64,000 nt of DNA from Sporomusa malonica (GCF_900176355.1 NZ_FWXI01000007.1:62001-126000), one strand, 5' to 3'. Shown: positions 26,845 to 36,195, counted from the first letter of the stretch. Numbers and translations: made by a program. The notes: generated by a model from the letters alone, not told the origin.

Positions 26845-26921
26845 GAATAGTTGTAAATACTAGCTTAACGATTGCCTTTTCCAGACAACTTTAAAAATAA
26901 TGAACTAATTTATTGACGACA

Positions 26922-26948
26922 GTGCGCATTTTCTTGCGCAGTGCGCAC
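26922..26948. promoter_or_regulatory. Triplicate TGCGCA boxes, candidate AtoC enhancer site
   Basis: TGCGCA, itself a palindrome, occurs at 26923-26928, 26935-26940 and 26942-26947; GTGCGCA and TGCGCAC form a perfect outer inverted repeat. The cluster is about 145-170 bases upstream of the predicted atoD start, a normal distance for an NtrC-family enhancer. It lies between the end of the regulator gene and its terminator. Confidence 0.55.
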
Positions 26949-26960
26949 TTTTTTTCGTAC

Positions 26961-28340
26961 TTACTCAATCTCATATTCTTGAATTTTGTATAAAACAGAG
27001 CGCCTGCTCATACCCAGCTCTTTGGCCGTTTTTGCCTTATTACCCTGATTACGCTGCAGCGCTTCTTTGATGAACATACACTCGACTTTCTTGATCATCT
27101 CTTTTAGGGTTTTTCCTTCAGGTTTTTCAAACCCAAACGAGCTCACTAGGTCACTGTCATTACTGTACTTGAGATTATCAGGTAAATCTTCCGGGAAAAT
27201 CCTGCTGCCGGTACTCATAATAACAGAGCGTTCGACTATGTTAGCCAACTCCCGCACATTGCCCGGCCAATTGTAGTTTTCTAACAGTTTCAAAGCATCT
27301 GGATCAAACCCCATAATATCTTTCTCGTTTTCTGCTGTGAATTTCTGCAAAAAATAGCCAGCCAATAGCTCGATGTCTTCCCGGCGTTCCCGGAGGGGTG
27401 GTGCTGACAGGCACACAACATTTAAACGATAGTACAAATCCTGCCGGAAGGTACCTTGCTTGACCATTTCTGCTAAGTTGCGGTTTGTTGCTGCCAGCAC
27501 CCTAATGTCGGTTTTAATAGTTTTATTGCCGCCTACCCGCTCAAATTCCCGTTCTTGTAGTACCCTTAAGAGCTTGACCTGCAAATTTGGTGAGATCTCG
27601 CCGATTTCATCCAAGAATAATGTTCCGTGGTCGGCTTGCTCAAACCGTCCTGGGCGGCGCATAACAGCACCGGTAAACGCGCCCTTCTCATGGCCAAACA
27701 GCTCACTGTCCAGAAGACTTTCCGGCAATGCCCCGCAGTTGATTTTTATAAAGGGACCACTATTCCGTTTACTATTATAATGTATGGTATTAGCAATCAG
27801 CTCTTTGCCTGTACCGCTTTCGCCGGTAATTAGCACACTGGCATTACTCTGAGCGATTTTAGCTATATCTTGGCATAACTCCTGCATTTTTGGACTGTTG
27901 GTTATAATTTTGTCTAACCGGTAGCTAGCGATTAACTGCTGGTTTAAAACATAGATTTTTTCAGTCATTTTTTGTAATTGAATGGCGCGATTAGTTAATA
28001 ATTTGACTTCTTCAATATCAAAAGGTTTAATAACATAATCAAAGGCACCTAGTTTGATGGCTTCTACTGCCGTTTCTACCGCAGCATAGGCTGTCATCAG
28101 AATAACAGTAACATTCTGCCTTATTTTCCGCATTTCTTTAAATGCTGTTATACCGTCAATGTTAGGCATGCGTATATCCATAATAATTAGGTCAGGCTGA
28201 ACCGTCTTGAATTTGCTCAAAGCCTCTTCGCCGCTCTCAGCACACACCACTTGATAGCCTTCTCGTTTTAAAACAGCTGACAGTAATCTGCGCACACTGT
28301 CTTCATCATCAACAACCATAACCGTATAGTTGCTATTCAT
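26961..28340 (-). CDS. atoC: AtoC-like sigma-54-dependent response regulator
   Basis: A 459-residue NtrC-family regulator with receiver (VMVVDDEDSVRRLL; IIMDIRMPNIDG), AAA+ domain (Walker A GESGTGKE, sigma-54 loop GAFTGA intact in HEKGAFTGAV, Walker B GTLFLDEIGE) and Fis-type helix-turn-helix (NKAKTAKELGMSRRSVLYKI). It should activate the sigma-54 promoter in front of atoD when phosphorylated by the adjacent kinase. The ATG at 28340 follows GGAGG by 8 bases and overlaps the kinase stop by 8 bases; longer in-frame starts lie inside the kinase gene. The symbol reflects position beside atoDAEB. Confidence 0.92.
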   Translation of the reverse strand: MNSNYTVMVVDDEDSVRRLLSAVLKREGYQVVCAESGEEALSKFKTVQPDLIIMDIRMPNIDGITAFKEMRKIRQNVTVILMTAYAAVETAVEAIKLGAFDYVIKPFDIEEVKLLTNRAIQLQKMTEKIYVLNQQLIASYRLDKIITNSPKMQELCQDIAKIAQSNASVLITGESGTGKELIANTIHYNSKRNSGPFIKINCGALPESLLDSELFGHEKGAFTGAVMRRPGRFEQADHGTLFLDEIGEISPNLQVKLLRVLQEREFERVGGNKTIKTDIRVLAATNRNLAEMVKQGTFRQDLYYRLNVVCLSAPPLRERREDIELLAGYFLQKFTAENEKDIMGFDPDALKLLENYNWPGNVRELANIVERSVIMSTGSRIFPEDLPDNLKYSNDSDLVSSFGFEKPEGKTLKEMIKKVECMFIKEALQRNQGNKAKTAKELGMSRRSVLYKIQEYEIE

Positions 28341-30174
28341 CAGCTTCGCCTCCATGATGTAAAACAGGAAATTGTAAGGTAACCGCAGTGCCGTTACCGA
28401 TCTCGCTTTGGATATCAACCCGTCCATAGTGGGCATTAATGATTCGCTGCACCACTGCTAGACCCAATCCGGTTCCAGTCACTTTGGTAGTAAAAAAGGG
28501 ATCAAAGACCTTGCTTAAATCGGCTGGCGTAATGCCATTGCCGGTATCGGTGATACTTACATGCACAAAACTACTAGGCCCCTGCCATGTTGCAATTTCA
28601 ACTATTCCCTGGCCTGTGATGGCTTGCACAGCATTAATTAACAGGTTGAGTAAAACCTGTTTGAGCTGCTCGGCATCTCCCTCGATTTGAGGGATTGTTT
28701 CACCAAACTGCAGCCTAAACTCCACTTTATGTTTGGTACCTGTGTTTTTAACCAATACTAGCGTCTCCTTGATTAAGCCGTTGATATCCACCAGTTTATA
28801 ATTGGTTTTACAGGGCCGGGAAAAATATAAGAGGGTCTCAATAACGCGGTTTACCCGATCCACTTCTTTAATGATCACAGGCATATATTCTTGTCGTTCT
28901 TCTTCGGTGTCTGTGTCTTGCAAATATTGTACAAATCCTTTTATGGCAGTGAGCGGGTTGCGTATTTCATGGGCAACACCAGCCATTAATTCTCCTAAGG
29001 AGGCTAAGCGCTCGGCTCTCAGTATCTGCGCCTGGAGGCGATGCTGCTCTGTTAAATCTTTGAATACGACAACTGCGCCAATAATCTTATCGGTACTGTC
29101 TTTTAGACGGCTGGTACTGATGCTGATGTAAATATCTTTATTTTTCACAGGATATTCCATCTCGATGCCGATATAATTTGTTCCTGTTGCTAGGGTATCT
29201 AACAGCAAACTATTAAAATGCTTGCCTTCACAGAAGATCTCTTTATAAGGCTTATCTACAATTTCTGAGCAAGTATAGCCTGTTAAGGTTTCGGCAGACT
29301 TATTGGCACTGGTTATATTGCCATTAATATCGACAGTAATGACACCATCGGCAATACTGTGCATAATATTTTGGTTTAACGTCTGGGCGTTGAGCAAGGA
29401 ACGCGTCATATGATTGATGGCATCACTAATCTGTCCCATTTCCCCCTCCATGGGAATAAGCCGGTGATCTAGGTCAAATCTCAGCTGCTCCAGGCCGTTT
29501 TTTATGGTCTCGACGTCATGGATAAAACCCTTGGTCATCCAGAAAAACAATAGTAAACTAACGATAATGCCGATACTTACAGCCAGGTAGATGTTGTAGT
29601 CCATGGATGCCATTTGCGCATGGATGTCATCGGTCAGCTCGTTTGCCCAGATATACCCAATAACCTCGCCATGACGTATAATAGGAATCATGGCGTTCAT
29701 AATATCGCCCCTGACCATTGGCGCAAATTCAACCAGCCGTTCGCCTGTATTCATAACCTTACGGCCAGGATGTGTGGGTCCTATGGTAATGCCAACCTTA
29801 TCGGCATATTTATCACTTGGGCCATACGTAATAATTGCATCAAGTTCCATACTATAGTACCCGGCGCCAACCCCGGGATAAGCGCTGGTCAAGGTATCAG
29901 TGTAATTCTTCAATACCTCATTTAATGCTTTTATCTGCGTCGCACGATCTGCATTGTCAGCACTTCTTGATATCAATATTTCATTGTAACCTTCGCCAAG
30001 GTTATTATCTAATAATAAAGCGATGCCAAATAATTTAGCCTGTTTTTCTACTAGTAATGCTTCTTGTGTTTCTAATTTGATTATATATCCGGTTAAGAGT
30101 ATCGGAATACTCACGATAATTAAAGTAAACAAAATCATCTTATTGCGTAATGTCTGGGGTACTAAACGTTTCAT
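28333..30174 (-). CDS. atoS: AtoS-like membrane sensor histidine kinase
   Basis: A 613-residue kinase. There is an N-terminal membrane helix (ILFTLIIVSIPILLTGYII), an extracytoplasmic sensor domain of about 150 residues, a second membrane helix near 190 (IYLAVSIGIIVSLLLFFW), a HAMP-like linker, a PAS domain (about 270-380), a HisKA domain with His402 in VAHEIRNPLTAIKG, and an HATPase domain with NLLINAVQAI, DTGNGI and GTGLGLAVV. It probably senses acetoacetate or a related acid outside the membrane. The pairing with the overlapping regulator gene and the nearby ato operon supports AtoS function. Confidence 0.9.
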   Translation of the reverse strand: MKRLVPQTLRNKMILFTLIIVSIPILLTGYIIKLETQEALLVEKQAKLFGIALLLDNNLGEGYNEILISRSADNADRATQIKALNEVLKNYTDTLTSAYPGVGAGYYSMELDAIITYGPSDKYADKVGITIGPTHPGRKVMNTGERLVEFAPMVRGDIMNAMIPIIRHGEVIGYIWANELTDDIHAQMASMDYNIYLAVSIGIIVSLLLFFWMTKGFIHDVETIKNGLEQLRFDLDHRLIPMEGEMGQISDAINHMTRSLLNAQTLNQNIMHSIADGVITVDINGNITSANKSAETLTGYTCSEIVDKPYKEIFCEGKHFNSLLLDTLATGTNYIGIEMEYPVKNKDIYISISTSRLKDSTDKIIGAVVVFKDLTEQHRLQAQILRAERLASLGELMAGVAHEIRNPLTAIKGFVQYLQDTDTEEERQEYMPVIIKEVDRVNRVIETLLYFSRPCKTNYKLVDINGLIKETLVLVKNTGTKHKVEFRLQFGETIPQIEGDAEQLKQVLLNLLINAVQAITGQGIVEIATWQGPSSFVHVSITDTGNGITPADLSKVFDPFFTTKVTGTGLGLAVVQRIINAHYGRVDIQSEIGNGTAVTLQFPVLHHGGEADE

Positions 30175-30370
30175 AAGGCGTACTCCTCTAGTTTAATTGT
30201 CACGAAAATAGGGCAAGAGACCTGCCCAGGGCTCATCTGTAAAAAAAGACTCTCTGATTTTTATAATACTATCTCATCTGCGTTGAACTGTAAATAAGCG
30301 ATTACCTGGCGTCGAAGAGTCAATGAAGCAAGGGAGAGAATAAAAAGACCAATTAATATACTGGGAGATA

Positions 30371-30399
30371 TTGACTAAATCGTGCTTTCGCGCTATTAT
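30371..30399 (+). promoter_or_regulatory. Sigma-70 promoter for the flavodoxin gene
   Basis: TTGACT (30371-30376) and TATTAT (30394-30399) are 17 bases apart, directly before a Fur box. Confidence 0.65.
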
Positions 30400-30425
30400 T
30401 AATGATAACGATTATCAATTTCATT
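30400..30425. promoter_or_regulatory. Fur box upstream of flavodoxin
   Basis: AATGATAACGATTATCA at 30401-30417, continuing into CAATTTCATT, fits the Fur consensus of inverted GATAAT-type hexamers. It overlaps the expected transcription start. A weaker second palindrome (TTGAGAATCTATTTCAA) lies at 30494-30510. Confidence 0.75.
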
Positions 30426-30527
30426 AATAAGTATACAATAGCGGAGGTGAGCAGCTGATCTAAAGCTTGGCTGATATTTTTTTTGACAATCAATTGAGAA
30501 TCTATTTCAATTACGGGAGGCGTAAGT

Positions 30528-30974
30528 ATGAAGAAGATAGTTGTTATTTATTGGAGTGGTACTGGGAATACCGAACAAATGGCGACAGCTGTAGCGGACG
30601 GCGCTAAAAATAATGATGGGGTTAGTGTTGAATTAATTGCTGTAAGCAACGCGTCAAAGAGTAATGTGCTTGAAGCCGATGCTGTAGCCCTGGGATGCCC
30701 ATCTATGGGTGATGAGGTTTTGGAAGAGACTGAGATGGAGCCATTTGTGAAAACATTACAGGCTGCTGAATTAACTGGAAAGCCGCTTGCATTGTTTGGT
30801 TCTTATGGCTGGGGCGAGGGACAGTGGATGACAGATTGGGTGGAGAGAATGAAGGGCCTTGGAGCTGTACTTGTTGCTGACGGATTGATTGTTCAAGAAG
30901 TTCCCAATGAAGAAGGGCTAAGTCTTTGTAAGGAACTAGGAATGAAACTGGCTTTATCTGCTGTTAAGGAATAA
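30528..30974 (+). CDS. Short-chain flavodoxin
   Basis: A 148-residue flavodoxin. The FMN phosphate loop is YWSGTGNTEQMA, the isoalloxazine contacts come from LGCPSMGDEVLEE and FGSYGWGEGQWMTDW, as in clostridial flavodoxins. It carries electrons in place of ferredoxin. A Fur box over the promoter implies expression under iron limitation. GGGAGG precedes the ATG at a normal distance. Confidence 0.95.
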   Translation: MKKIVVIYWSGTGNTEQMATAVADGAKNNDGVSVELIAVSNASKSNVLEADAVALGCPSMGDEVLEETEMEPFVKTLQAAELTGKPLALFGSYGWGEGQWMTDWVERMKGLGAVLVADGLIVQEVPNEEGLSLCKELGMKLALSAVKE

Positions 30975-31012
30975 GCCAATAAGATATTGATTGAGCTGGC
31001 AGGAAAGACAAT

Positions 31013-31069
31013 AAACCAAGAAGGGATACTCAAAGCAGCTGCTGCTTCAGTATCCCTTCTTGGTTTTTT
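31013..31069. terminator. Bidirectional terminator between flavodoxin and PBP2 genes
   Basis: A perfect 18-bp inverted repeat (31013-31030 with 31049-31066) followed by T residues, between convergent genes. Confidence 0.88.
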
Positions 31070-31071
31070 AG

Positions 31072-32934
31072 CTATTGTTTAGGTTTAGCTGGAGTTGAGC
31101 CTATTTTGGCAGCTTCTTTTTCGGCAAAGATATCAGCCATATCTTTAGAAGCCGGTAAATTAAAAGCTGCTTCCATGATTTTGCGGGCAATTGGCGCAGC
31201 TGAGTCTGACCCATAGCCGCCTTGCTCAACCATGACGGCAACGGCAATCGTAGGGTTGTCAAATGGCCCATAAGCGACAAACCAGCCATGGTCATCGCCA
31301 TGCGGGTTTTCGGCAGTACTTGTTTTACCAGCAATGGGAATAGGAAATCCTTCAAAAATGTATGCGGCAGTACCTCCTGGCGCGACAACCGCGCGTAAGG
31401 AATCGCGGATAGTCTTGAGGTTTTTTTGTGATATAGGTAGGGTACCTAACTCTTCAGGTACGAAGGATTTAACAGTTTGCCCTTCAGGCGAAACAATTTT
31501 ACTTACCAGGTAGGGGCGGTAGCGGTGGCCGCCATTTGCTATCTGGGAGATAACTGAGGCCATCTGTAGAGGTGTTGTAAGCTGAAATCCCTGACCGATG
31601 GCAGCATCAAAGGTTTCAGACAGATACCATTCTTCGTCATATACTTTTTCTTTGTACTTGCGATTGGCAACAAGGCCTTCGCTTTCGCCGATAAGGTTAA
31701 TGCCTGTAGGCGCTCCCAGACCGAACGCCCTAGCCCATTTCTCCAAGTTATCGATGCCTAGGCGATTGCCTAATTCATAGAAGAAGACATTGTCTGATTT
31801 CACCATAGCCACTTGAAAGTCAATCCAGCCCAGCGCCGCACCGTGGGCGTTGCCCTTAGGTACCAGCCAGTGCTGGCCGCTGTCAAAGATTTTTTCTTCA
31901 GGCGTTACCTTGCCCATTTCAAGTGCTGCTGTGCCTGTAACGATCTTGAAGGCTGATCCAGGTGGGTATTCGGCGTCAATAACCCGGTTCTGCATCGGAT
32001 TAAAGGGATTATCATTAATTGCGCTCCAGTCTTTGGATGATATACCGCCATTGAACAAATTGGGATTAAAGGTCGGACGGCTTACCATTGCAAGAATTTC
32101 GCCAGTCTGCGGATTAATGGCCACAGCGGCGGCTGCCTTGGCGTTAGGGTTGCCTAACTGCTTTTGCAGATACAGAAGCCGGTCATCAATAGCTTTTTCA
32201 GCTGCTTTTTGAATCTTAGCGTCAATGGTTAGTATCAAACCATGGCCTAATACCGGTTCTTTTTTGCCCAGCATTTGTACCGGTTTGCCGCTTACATTGA
32301 CTTCTATTTGACTGCCGCCGTTTATACCGCGAAGTTCTTTGTCATATACTTTTTCAAGGCCGAACTTACCGACAATATCGCCGGTCTTATAGCCTTCGGT
32401 CTTCTTTTTCTTTAGCTCATCCTCACTGATTTCGCCAACATAGCCAAATAGATGGGCACCCATTTCGTTATTGATGTAATTACGCACAGCCTGAACCTCA
32501 ATGACAACACCCTCAAGCTGGTTCCGGCGTTCTTCAATCCTGGTAATAATCTCAGGACCCACGTCATGCTTAATCTGTATAGGCGCAAGCGGATTGTCCT
32601 GCTGTGTTATTTTCTTCTTAATATCCTCAGGCTTCATAGCTAGAATATCGGCTAACCTGACAATAACCTCATCAGCTATTGGCCCGGAAATGGGGACTAA
32701 AGATACGGTGAAGCCGGGGCGGCTAGAAACAAGCAAAGTGCCGTTGCGATCATAGAAAGCACCGCGAGGAGCAGTAATTGGCATAAGTCGTATGCGGTTA
32801 TTGTCCGCTTGGAGTGCAAAAACTTCTCCTTGCACTAGCTGCAATATTACTAACCTGCTTACTAGCGCTGCAAAGATTAAGAAAACGATAAGCGCCACAC
32901 CATCAAGCCGGCGATTCGAGTTAGTCTTGACCAT
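31072..32934 (-). CDS. mrdA: Penicillin-binding protein 2 (class B transpeptidase)
   Basis: A 620-residue class B penicillin-binding protein needed for peptidoglycan cross-linking during cell elongation. It has a cytoplasmic N terminus with one membrane helix (VALIVFLIFAALVSRLVILQ), a pedestal domain (RGAFYDRNGTLLVSSRPGF), and a transpeptidase domain with the active-site Ser327 in PPGSAFKIV, SDN in MVKSDNVFFYELG, and KTS in AGKTSTAENP. Length and order fit PBP2/MrdA rather than PBP3. No rodA or mreBCD genes are beside it within the window, so it stands alone here between the flavodoxin and cyd regulator genes. Confidence 0.9.
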   Translation of the reverse strand: MVKTNSNRRLDGVALIVFLIFAALVSRLVILQLVQGEVFALQADNNRIRLMPITAPRGAFYDRNGTLLVSSRPGFTVSLVPISGPIADEVIVRLADILAMKPEDIKKKITQQDNPLAPIQIKHDVGPEIITRIEERRNQLEGVVIEVQAVRNYINNEMGAHLFGYVGEISEDELKKKKTEGYKTGDIVGKFGLEKVYDKELRGINGGSQIEVNVSGKPVQMLGKKEPVLGHGLILTIDAKIQKAAEKAIDDRLLYLQKQLGNPNAKAAAAVAINPQTGEILAMVSRPTFNPNLFNGGISSKDWSAINDNPFNPMQNRVIDAEYPPGSAFKIVTGTAALEMGKVTPEEKIFDSGQHWLVPKGNAHGAALGWIDFQVAMVKSDNVFFYELGNRLGIDNLEKWARAFGLGAPTGINLIGESEGLVANRKYKEKVYDEEWYLSETFDAAIGQGFQLTTPLQMASVISQIANGGHRYRPYLVSKIVSPEGQTVKSFVPEELGTLPISQKNLKTIRDSLRAVVAPGGTAAYIFEGFPIPIAGKTSTAENPHGDDHGWFVAYGPFDNPTIAVAVMVEQGGYGSDSAAPIARKIMEAAFNLPASKDMADIFAEKEAAKIGSTPAKPKQ

Positions 32935-33154
32935 AATGCTCCTCCCTAGAAGATAAAAGTCCAGCGTCCAAGATGATGGCGCAGATTCCGTAATTGGACA
33001 TCAGTACTATTCAGTTTAGCAGAAGCCTGGAATAGCTTCAATGAACAGATTTTAGCAGTATTTTTATTCTAGATGCAGCCCAATTAAATCGCACAGGTAA
33101 TGATACGGTATTGCGAATTATTTTTTATTAATACAATTTTCTAACTAAGAACTA

Positions 33155-33184
33155 TTGACAAAATTTAGGCAAGAGCAGTACAAT
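33155..33184 (+). promoter_or_regulatory. Promoter for the Rrf2-cydAB operon
   Basis: TTGACA (33155-33160) and TACAAT (33179-33184) are separated by 18 bases, about 60 bases before the Rrf2-type gene. Confidence 0.65.
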
Positions 33185-33191
33185 AAAATTA

Positions 33192-33211
33192 ATACTATAC
33201 CAGTTCAGTAT
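33192..33211. promoter_or_regulatory. Inverted repeat at the cyd transcription start, candidate Rrf2 operator
   Basis: ATACT at 33192-33196 and AGTAT at 33207-33211 form an inverted repeat 10 bases apart, directly after the -10 element, where a repressor would block initiation. Confidence 0.45.
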
Positions 33212-33245
33212 ATATTTATTATGACAAGTAAAAGGTGGTGATGCT

Positions 33246-33659
33246 GTGCAGCTAAACCAGGCCACTGATTATGCATTTCGGGTGGTGTTATATCTGGCCA
33301 GTCTGCCGTCAGGCGAGGTGGCAAACGGTGTAAGTATTGCCGAAAGACAGAACATTCCATCCCGGTTTCTTCAGAAAATTATGCGTAAGCTTGTGGCTGC
33401 CAGCTTGGTCAAATCGTATCGTGGCGTTGTGGGTGGTTTTACATTGGCAAAGCCTGCTAACGAAATTACGCTGTATGATGTCATTAGTGCCATGGAGGGC
33501 CCGCTCGGCATTCAGCGCTGTCTGAACGATCGTAAGGTGTGCAATCGCGATTGTGGTCAGGAATGTCCGGTGCATCAAGCGCTGGCTGCAGTTCAGGACC
33601 GGCTGATTGCTGATTTATCCACTGTTACTTTTGCAGCTCTAGCTGCTAAAGCAAAATAA
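33246..33659 (+). CDS. Rrf2-family Fe-S transcriptional regulator
   Basis: A 137-residue winged-helix regulator of the Rrf2 family (IscR, NsrR, RsrR relatives). The start LNQATDYAFRVVLYLASLP, the recognition region IPSRFLQKIMRKLVAASLV and YRGVVGGFTLAKPANEITL are typical. Four cysteines (92, 99, 103 and 107) in the loop region can hold an Fe-S cluster and make it a sensor of iron, oxygen or nitric oxide. It starts with GTG after AAAGGTGGTGA and lies 21 bases before cydA, so it most likely controls cytochrome bd synthesis and its own promoter. Confidence 0.92.
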   Translation: MQLNQATDYAFRVVLYLASLPSGEVANGVSIAERQNIPSRFLQKIMRKLVAASLVKSYRGVVGGFTLAKPANEITLYDVISAMEGPLGIQRCLNDRKVCNRDCGQECPVHQALAAVQDRLIADLSTVTFAALAAKAK

Positions 33660-33680
33660 ATTTAAGTAGGAGGTAGGAGC

Positions 33681-35066
33681 ATGGAAGAATTACTTTTGTC
33701 CCGTTGGCAGTTCGGGATCACGACCATCTATCATTTCTTGTTTGTGCCGTTGACACTGGGTCTGTCGCTTATTGTCGCTATTCTGGAAACTATCTATGTC
33801 CGCACTGGTAACGAAATGTACAAACAGCAAACCAAATTTTGGGGTAAACTATTTCTTATCAACTTTGCTATGGGTGTGGTCACAGGTATTGTTCAGGAGT
33901 TTCATTTTGGCATGAACTGGTCAGAGTATGCTCGTTTTATGGGGGACATTTTTGGTGCGCCGCTGGCCATGGAGGCACTTACCGCTTTTTACCTTGAATC
34001 GGTATTCATCGGCCTCTGGATATTTGGCTGGGAACGTATTCCTAAAATGCTGCATGCTGTCAGTATCTGGATTGTAGCATTGGCTACCAATCTGTCGGCT
34101 TTCTGGATCTTGACAGCCAACTCCTTTATGCAGTCGCCGGTTGGCTATGTTATTAATAATGGCCGGGCTGAAATGACTGATTTTGTCGCACTCATTACTA
34201 ATCCTTATGTGTTCTACCAATTTCCGCATACTGTATTATCAGGTCTGGTGACGGCTGGTTTCTTTGTTCTCGCGATCAGCGCCTATCATCTTCTCCGTAA
34301 AACCCATTTGGATTTTTTCCGGGCCTCATTTAAGCTTGGGCTTGTCTGGACGACAGTCAGCTTATTTCTCCTTATGGGCAGCGGTCATGCACAGACCCAA
34401 TTTATGGCCAAAGCCCAGCCGATGAAGCTGGCTGCTGCTGAAGCACTATGGGAGACGGCTAATCCAGCCCCCTTTGCCATAGCTGCAGTTATTGATGAGC
34501 AGAATAAGACCAATACAGTTGAACTAAAAATCCCTGCCATGCTGTCATTGCTGGCCAATAATGATCCAAACACTGCTGTAAAAGGTATTAAAGATATTGA
34601 AAAAGAGTATATCGCTAAATACGGCCCAGGTAACTATGTGCCGCCAGTAACACCAGTGTTTTGGAGCTTTAGAATCATGGTGGCGGCAGGCAGTGTCATG
34701 ATGCTTGTGGTGCTGGCAGCTGGCTTCTTCTGGTGGCGCGGCCAACTGGAAGCCAAGACTTGTGTGCTGAAGGCTGTACTGTGGAGCCTGCCGCTGCCGT
34801 ATATTGCCAACTCAACAGGTTGGTATGTTACCGAGGGCGGACGTCAGCCGTGGATTGTATTCGGATTGCAAAAGGTAGATCAGGCTGTGTCGCCGTCAGT
34901 TGGCGCAATCAGTATCTGGATTTCATTGATTGGCTTTACCCTGGTATATGCCTTGCTGGCAGCAGCTGCTGTGTATCTTGTGCAGAAATTTGTCCGGCAA
35001 GGGCCTGTTTCCACACCGGTTAACACTAATAAACCAGCAGCAAAGGGGGCGACGTTATGGACCTAA
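33681..35066 (+). CDS. cydA: Cytochrome bd ubiquinol oxidase subunit I
   Basis: A 461-residue CydA with about nine membrane helices. It reduces oxygen to water using quinol and allows strict anaerobes to remove oxygen. Haem ligands are recognisable as His18 (TTIYHFLFVPLTLGL) and His183 (FPHTVLSGLV). The quinol loop motif GWYVTEGGRQPW is present. The protein is shorter than E. coli CydA (522) because of a short Q loop, as in most Firmicutes. It overlaps cydB by 10 bases. AGGAGG precedes the ATG. Confidence 0.96.
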   Translation: MEELLLSRWQFGITTIYHFLFVPLTLGLSLIVAILETIYVRTGNEMYKQQTKFWGKLFLINFAMGVVTGIVQEFHFGMNWSEYARFMGDIFGAPLAMEALTAFYLESVFIGLWIFGWERIPKMLHAVSIWIVALATNLSAFWILTANSFMQSPVGYVINNGRAEMTDFVALITNPYVFYQFPHTVLSGLVTAGFFVLAISAYHLLRKTHLDFFRASFKLGLVWTTVSLFLLMGSGHAQTQFMAKAQPMKLAAAEALWETANPAPFAIAAVIDEQNKTNTVELKIPAMLSLLANNDPNTAVKGIKDIEKEYIAKYGPGNYVPPVTPVFWSFRIMVAAGSVMMLVVLAAGFFWWRGQLEAKTCVLKAVLWSLPLPYIANSTGWYVTEGGRQPWIVFGLQKVDQAVSPSVGAISIWISLIGFTLVYALLAAAAVYLVQKFVRQGPVSTPVNTNKPAAKGATLWT

Positions 35067-36061
35067 GTGTACTGTGGTTTATTCTGCTCACGGTTCTCTT
35101 TATCGGGTTTTTCTTTCTGGAGGGGTTTGATTACGGTGTGGGGATCCTGCTTCCGTTTTTAGGGAAAAATGATACTGAACGCCGGGTCATTATTAATACG
35201 GTCGGTCCGGTATGGGACGGGAATGAGGTGTGGATGATTACCGCCGGAGGCGCTATGTTTGCCGCTTTCCCGCATGTATATGCCACCTTGTTCAGTGGTT
35301 TCTATCTGGCGCTGTTCCTGATGTTGATTGCACTGATTGGGCGGGGAGTCGCTTTTGAATTCAGAAGTAAAGACGAAAACCCGGCATGGCGATCGACCGG
35401 TGATTTTATGATATTTTTTGGCAGTGCCATACCGGCTCTGCTTTGGGGCGTGGCAGTGACCAATCTGATTCAGGGTGTACCTATTAATGCCAAGATGCAG
35501 TATGTCGGCACTTTCTTTGATTTGCTAAGTCCATATACATTGGTAGGTGGTATTGCCTTCTTCCTGGTATTTACTTTTCATGGCGCACTATATCTGACAC
35601 TCAAGACTGAGGGTGATATGGTGGAACGGGCCAGGAATGCGGCGGTAAAGACTGGGGTTTTAGCAGCGGTTTTTTGCCTGACGCTTGTCGGTATGACCTA
35701 TACCAACACTGATTTGTTTACTAGTATGGGCGCAGGTATTAGTCTGTGGGGTGCAGTGGTCATGTTTGTCGGTGCTTATGGCGCGGTATATGTCAAACGC
35801 TATGGACTAGGTTTTATTTTAAGCAGTTTGACTGTGGCTCTGACGACAATCGCCTTCTTCTGGGGGCTGTTCCCCCGTCTCATGGTTTCAAGTCTTAACC
35901 CAGCCTGGAGTTTGACTATCGTCAACTCATCTTCTTCGCACTATACTCTGACGATCATGACCATTGCTGCCTTGGCCTTAGTGCCGGTAGTACTGGTGTA
36001 TCAGGGATGGGTCTATTGGACGTTCCGCAAACGGGTAAATGCCAAAGAACTGGAGTATTAA
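35057..36061 (+). CDS. cydB: Cytochrome bd ubiquinol oxidase subunit II
   Basis: A 334-residue CydB membrane protein. LFIGFFFLEGFDYGVGILLP, GPVWDGNEVWMITAGGAMFAAFP and the NSSSSHYTLTIMTIAALALVP region near the C terminus are characteristic. It pairs with CydA to form the oxidase. It is not followed by cydDC as in many Firmicutes; the six-gene cassette begins 134 bases later. Confidence 0.96.
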   Translation: MDLSVLWFILLTVLFIGFFFLEGFDYGVGILLPFLGKNDTERRVIINTVGPVWDGNEVWMITAGGAMFAAFPHVYATLFSGFYLALFLMLIALIGRGVAFEFRSKDENPAWRSTGDFMIFFGSAIPALLWGVAVTNLIQGVPINAKMQYVGTFFDLLSPYTLVGGIAFFLVFTFHGALYLTLKTEGDMVERARNAAVKTGVLAAVFCLTLVGMTYTNTDLFTSMGAGISLWGAVVMFVGAYGAVYVKRYGLGFILSSLTVALTTIAFFWGLFPRLMVSSLNPAWSLTIVNSSSSHYTLTIMTIAALALVPVVLVYQGWVYWTFRKRVNAKELEY

Positions 36062-36195
36062 CAGGGGAAGGAATAAAGAAAGCACGGCTTGCGCCGAGCC
36101 GTTGGCGACAGCGGAAGTCGATGCTGCCTTATCCAGACGGAAAGTTATACTTTCTAACAGGACAAACGAAAGACGATGTATAAGGTGGTGAAATA
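36062..36195 (+). other. Intergenic segment with nested short hairpins, possible structured leader
   Basis: There is no T run that would end the cydAB transcript. Short stems are seen: CGGCT with AGCCG near 36084-36100, CGAC with GTCG near 36106-36120, and GAAAG with CTTTC near 36140-36155. It does not match any riboswitch class that I could recall. It may be only a spacer. Confidence 0.35.

Noticed and set aside
36062..36195. Known riboswitch between cydB and the cassette
   Set aside because: It does not match the core motifs that I can recall for cyclic-di-GMP, ZTP, molybdenum cofactor or cobalamin riboswitches.
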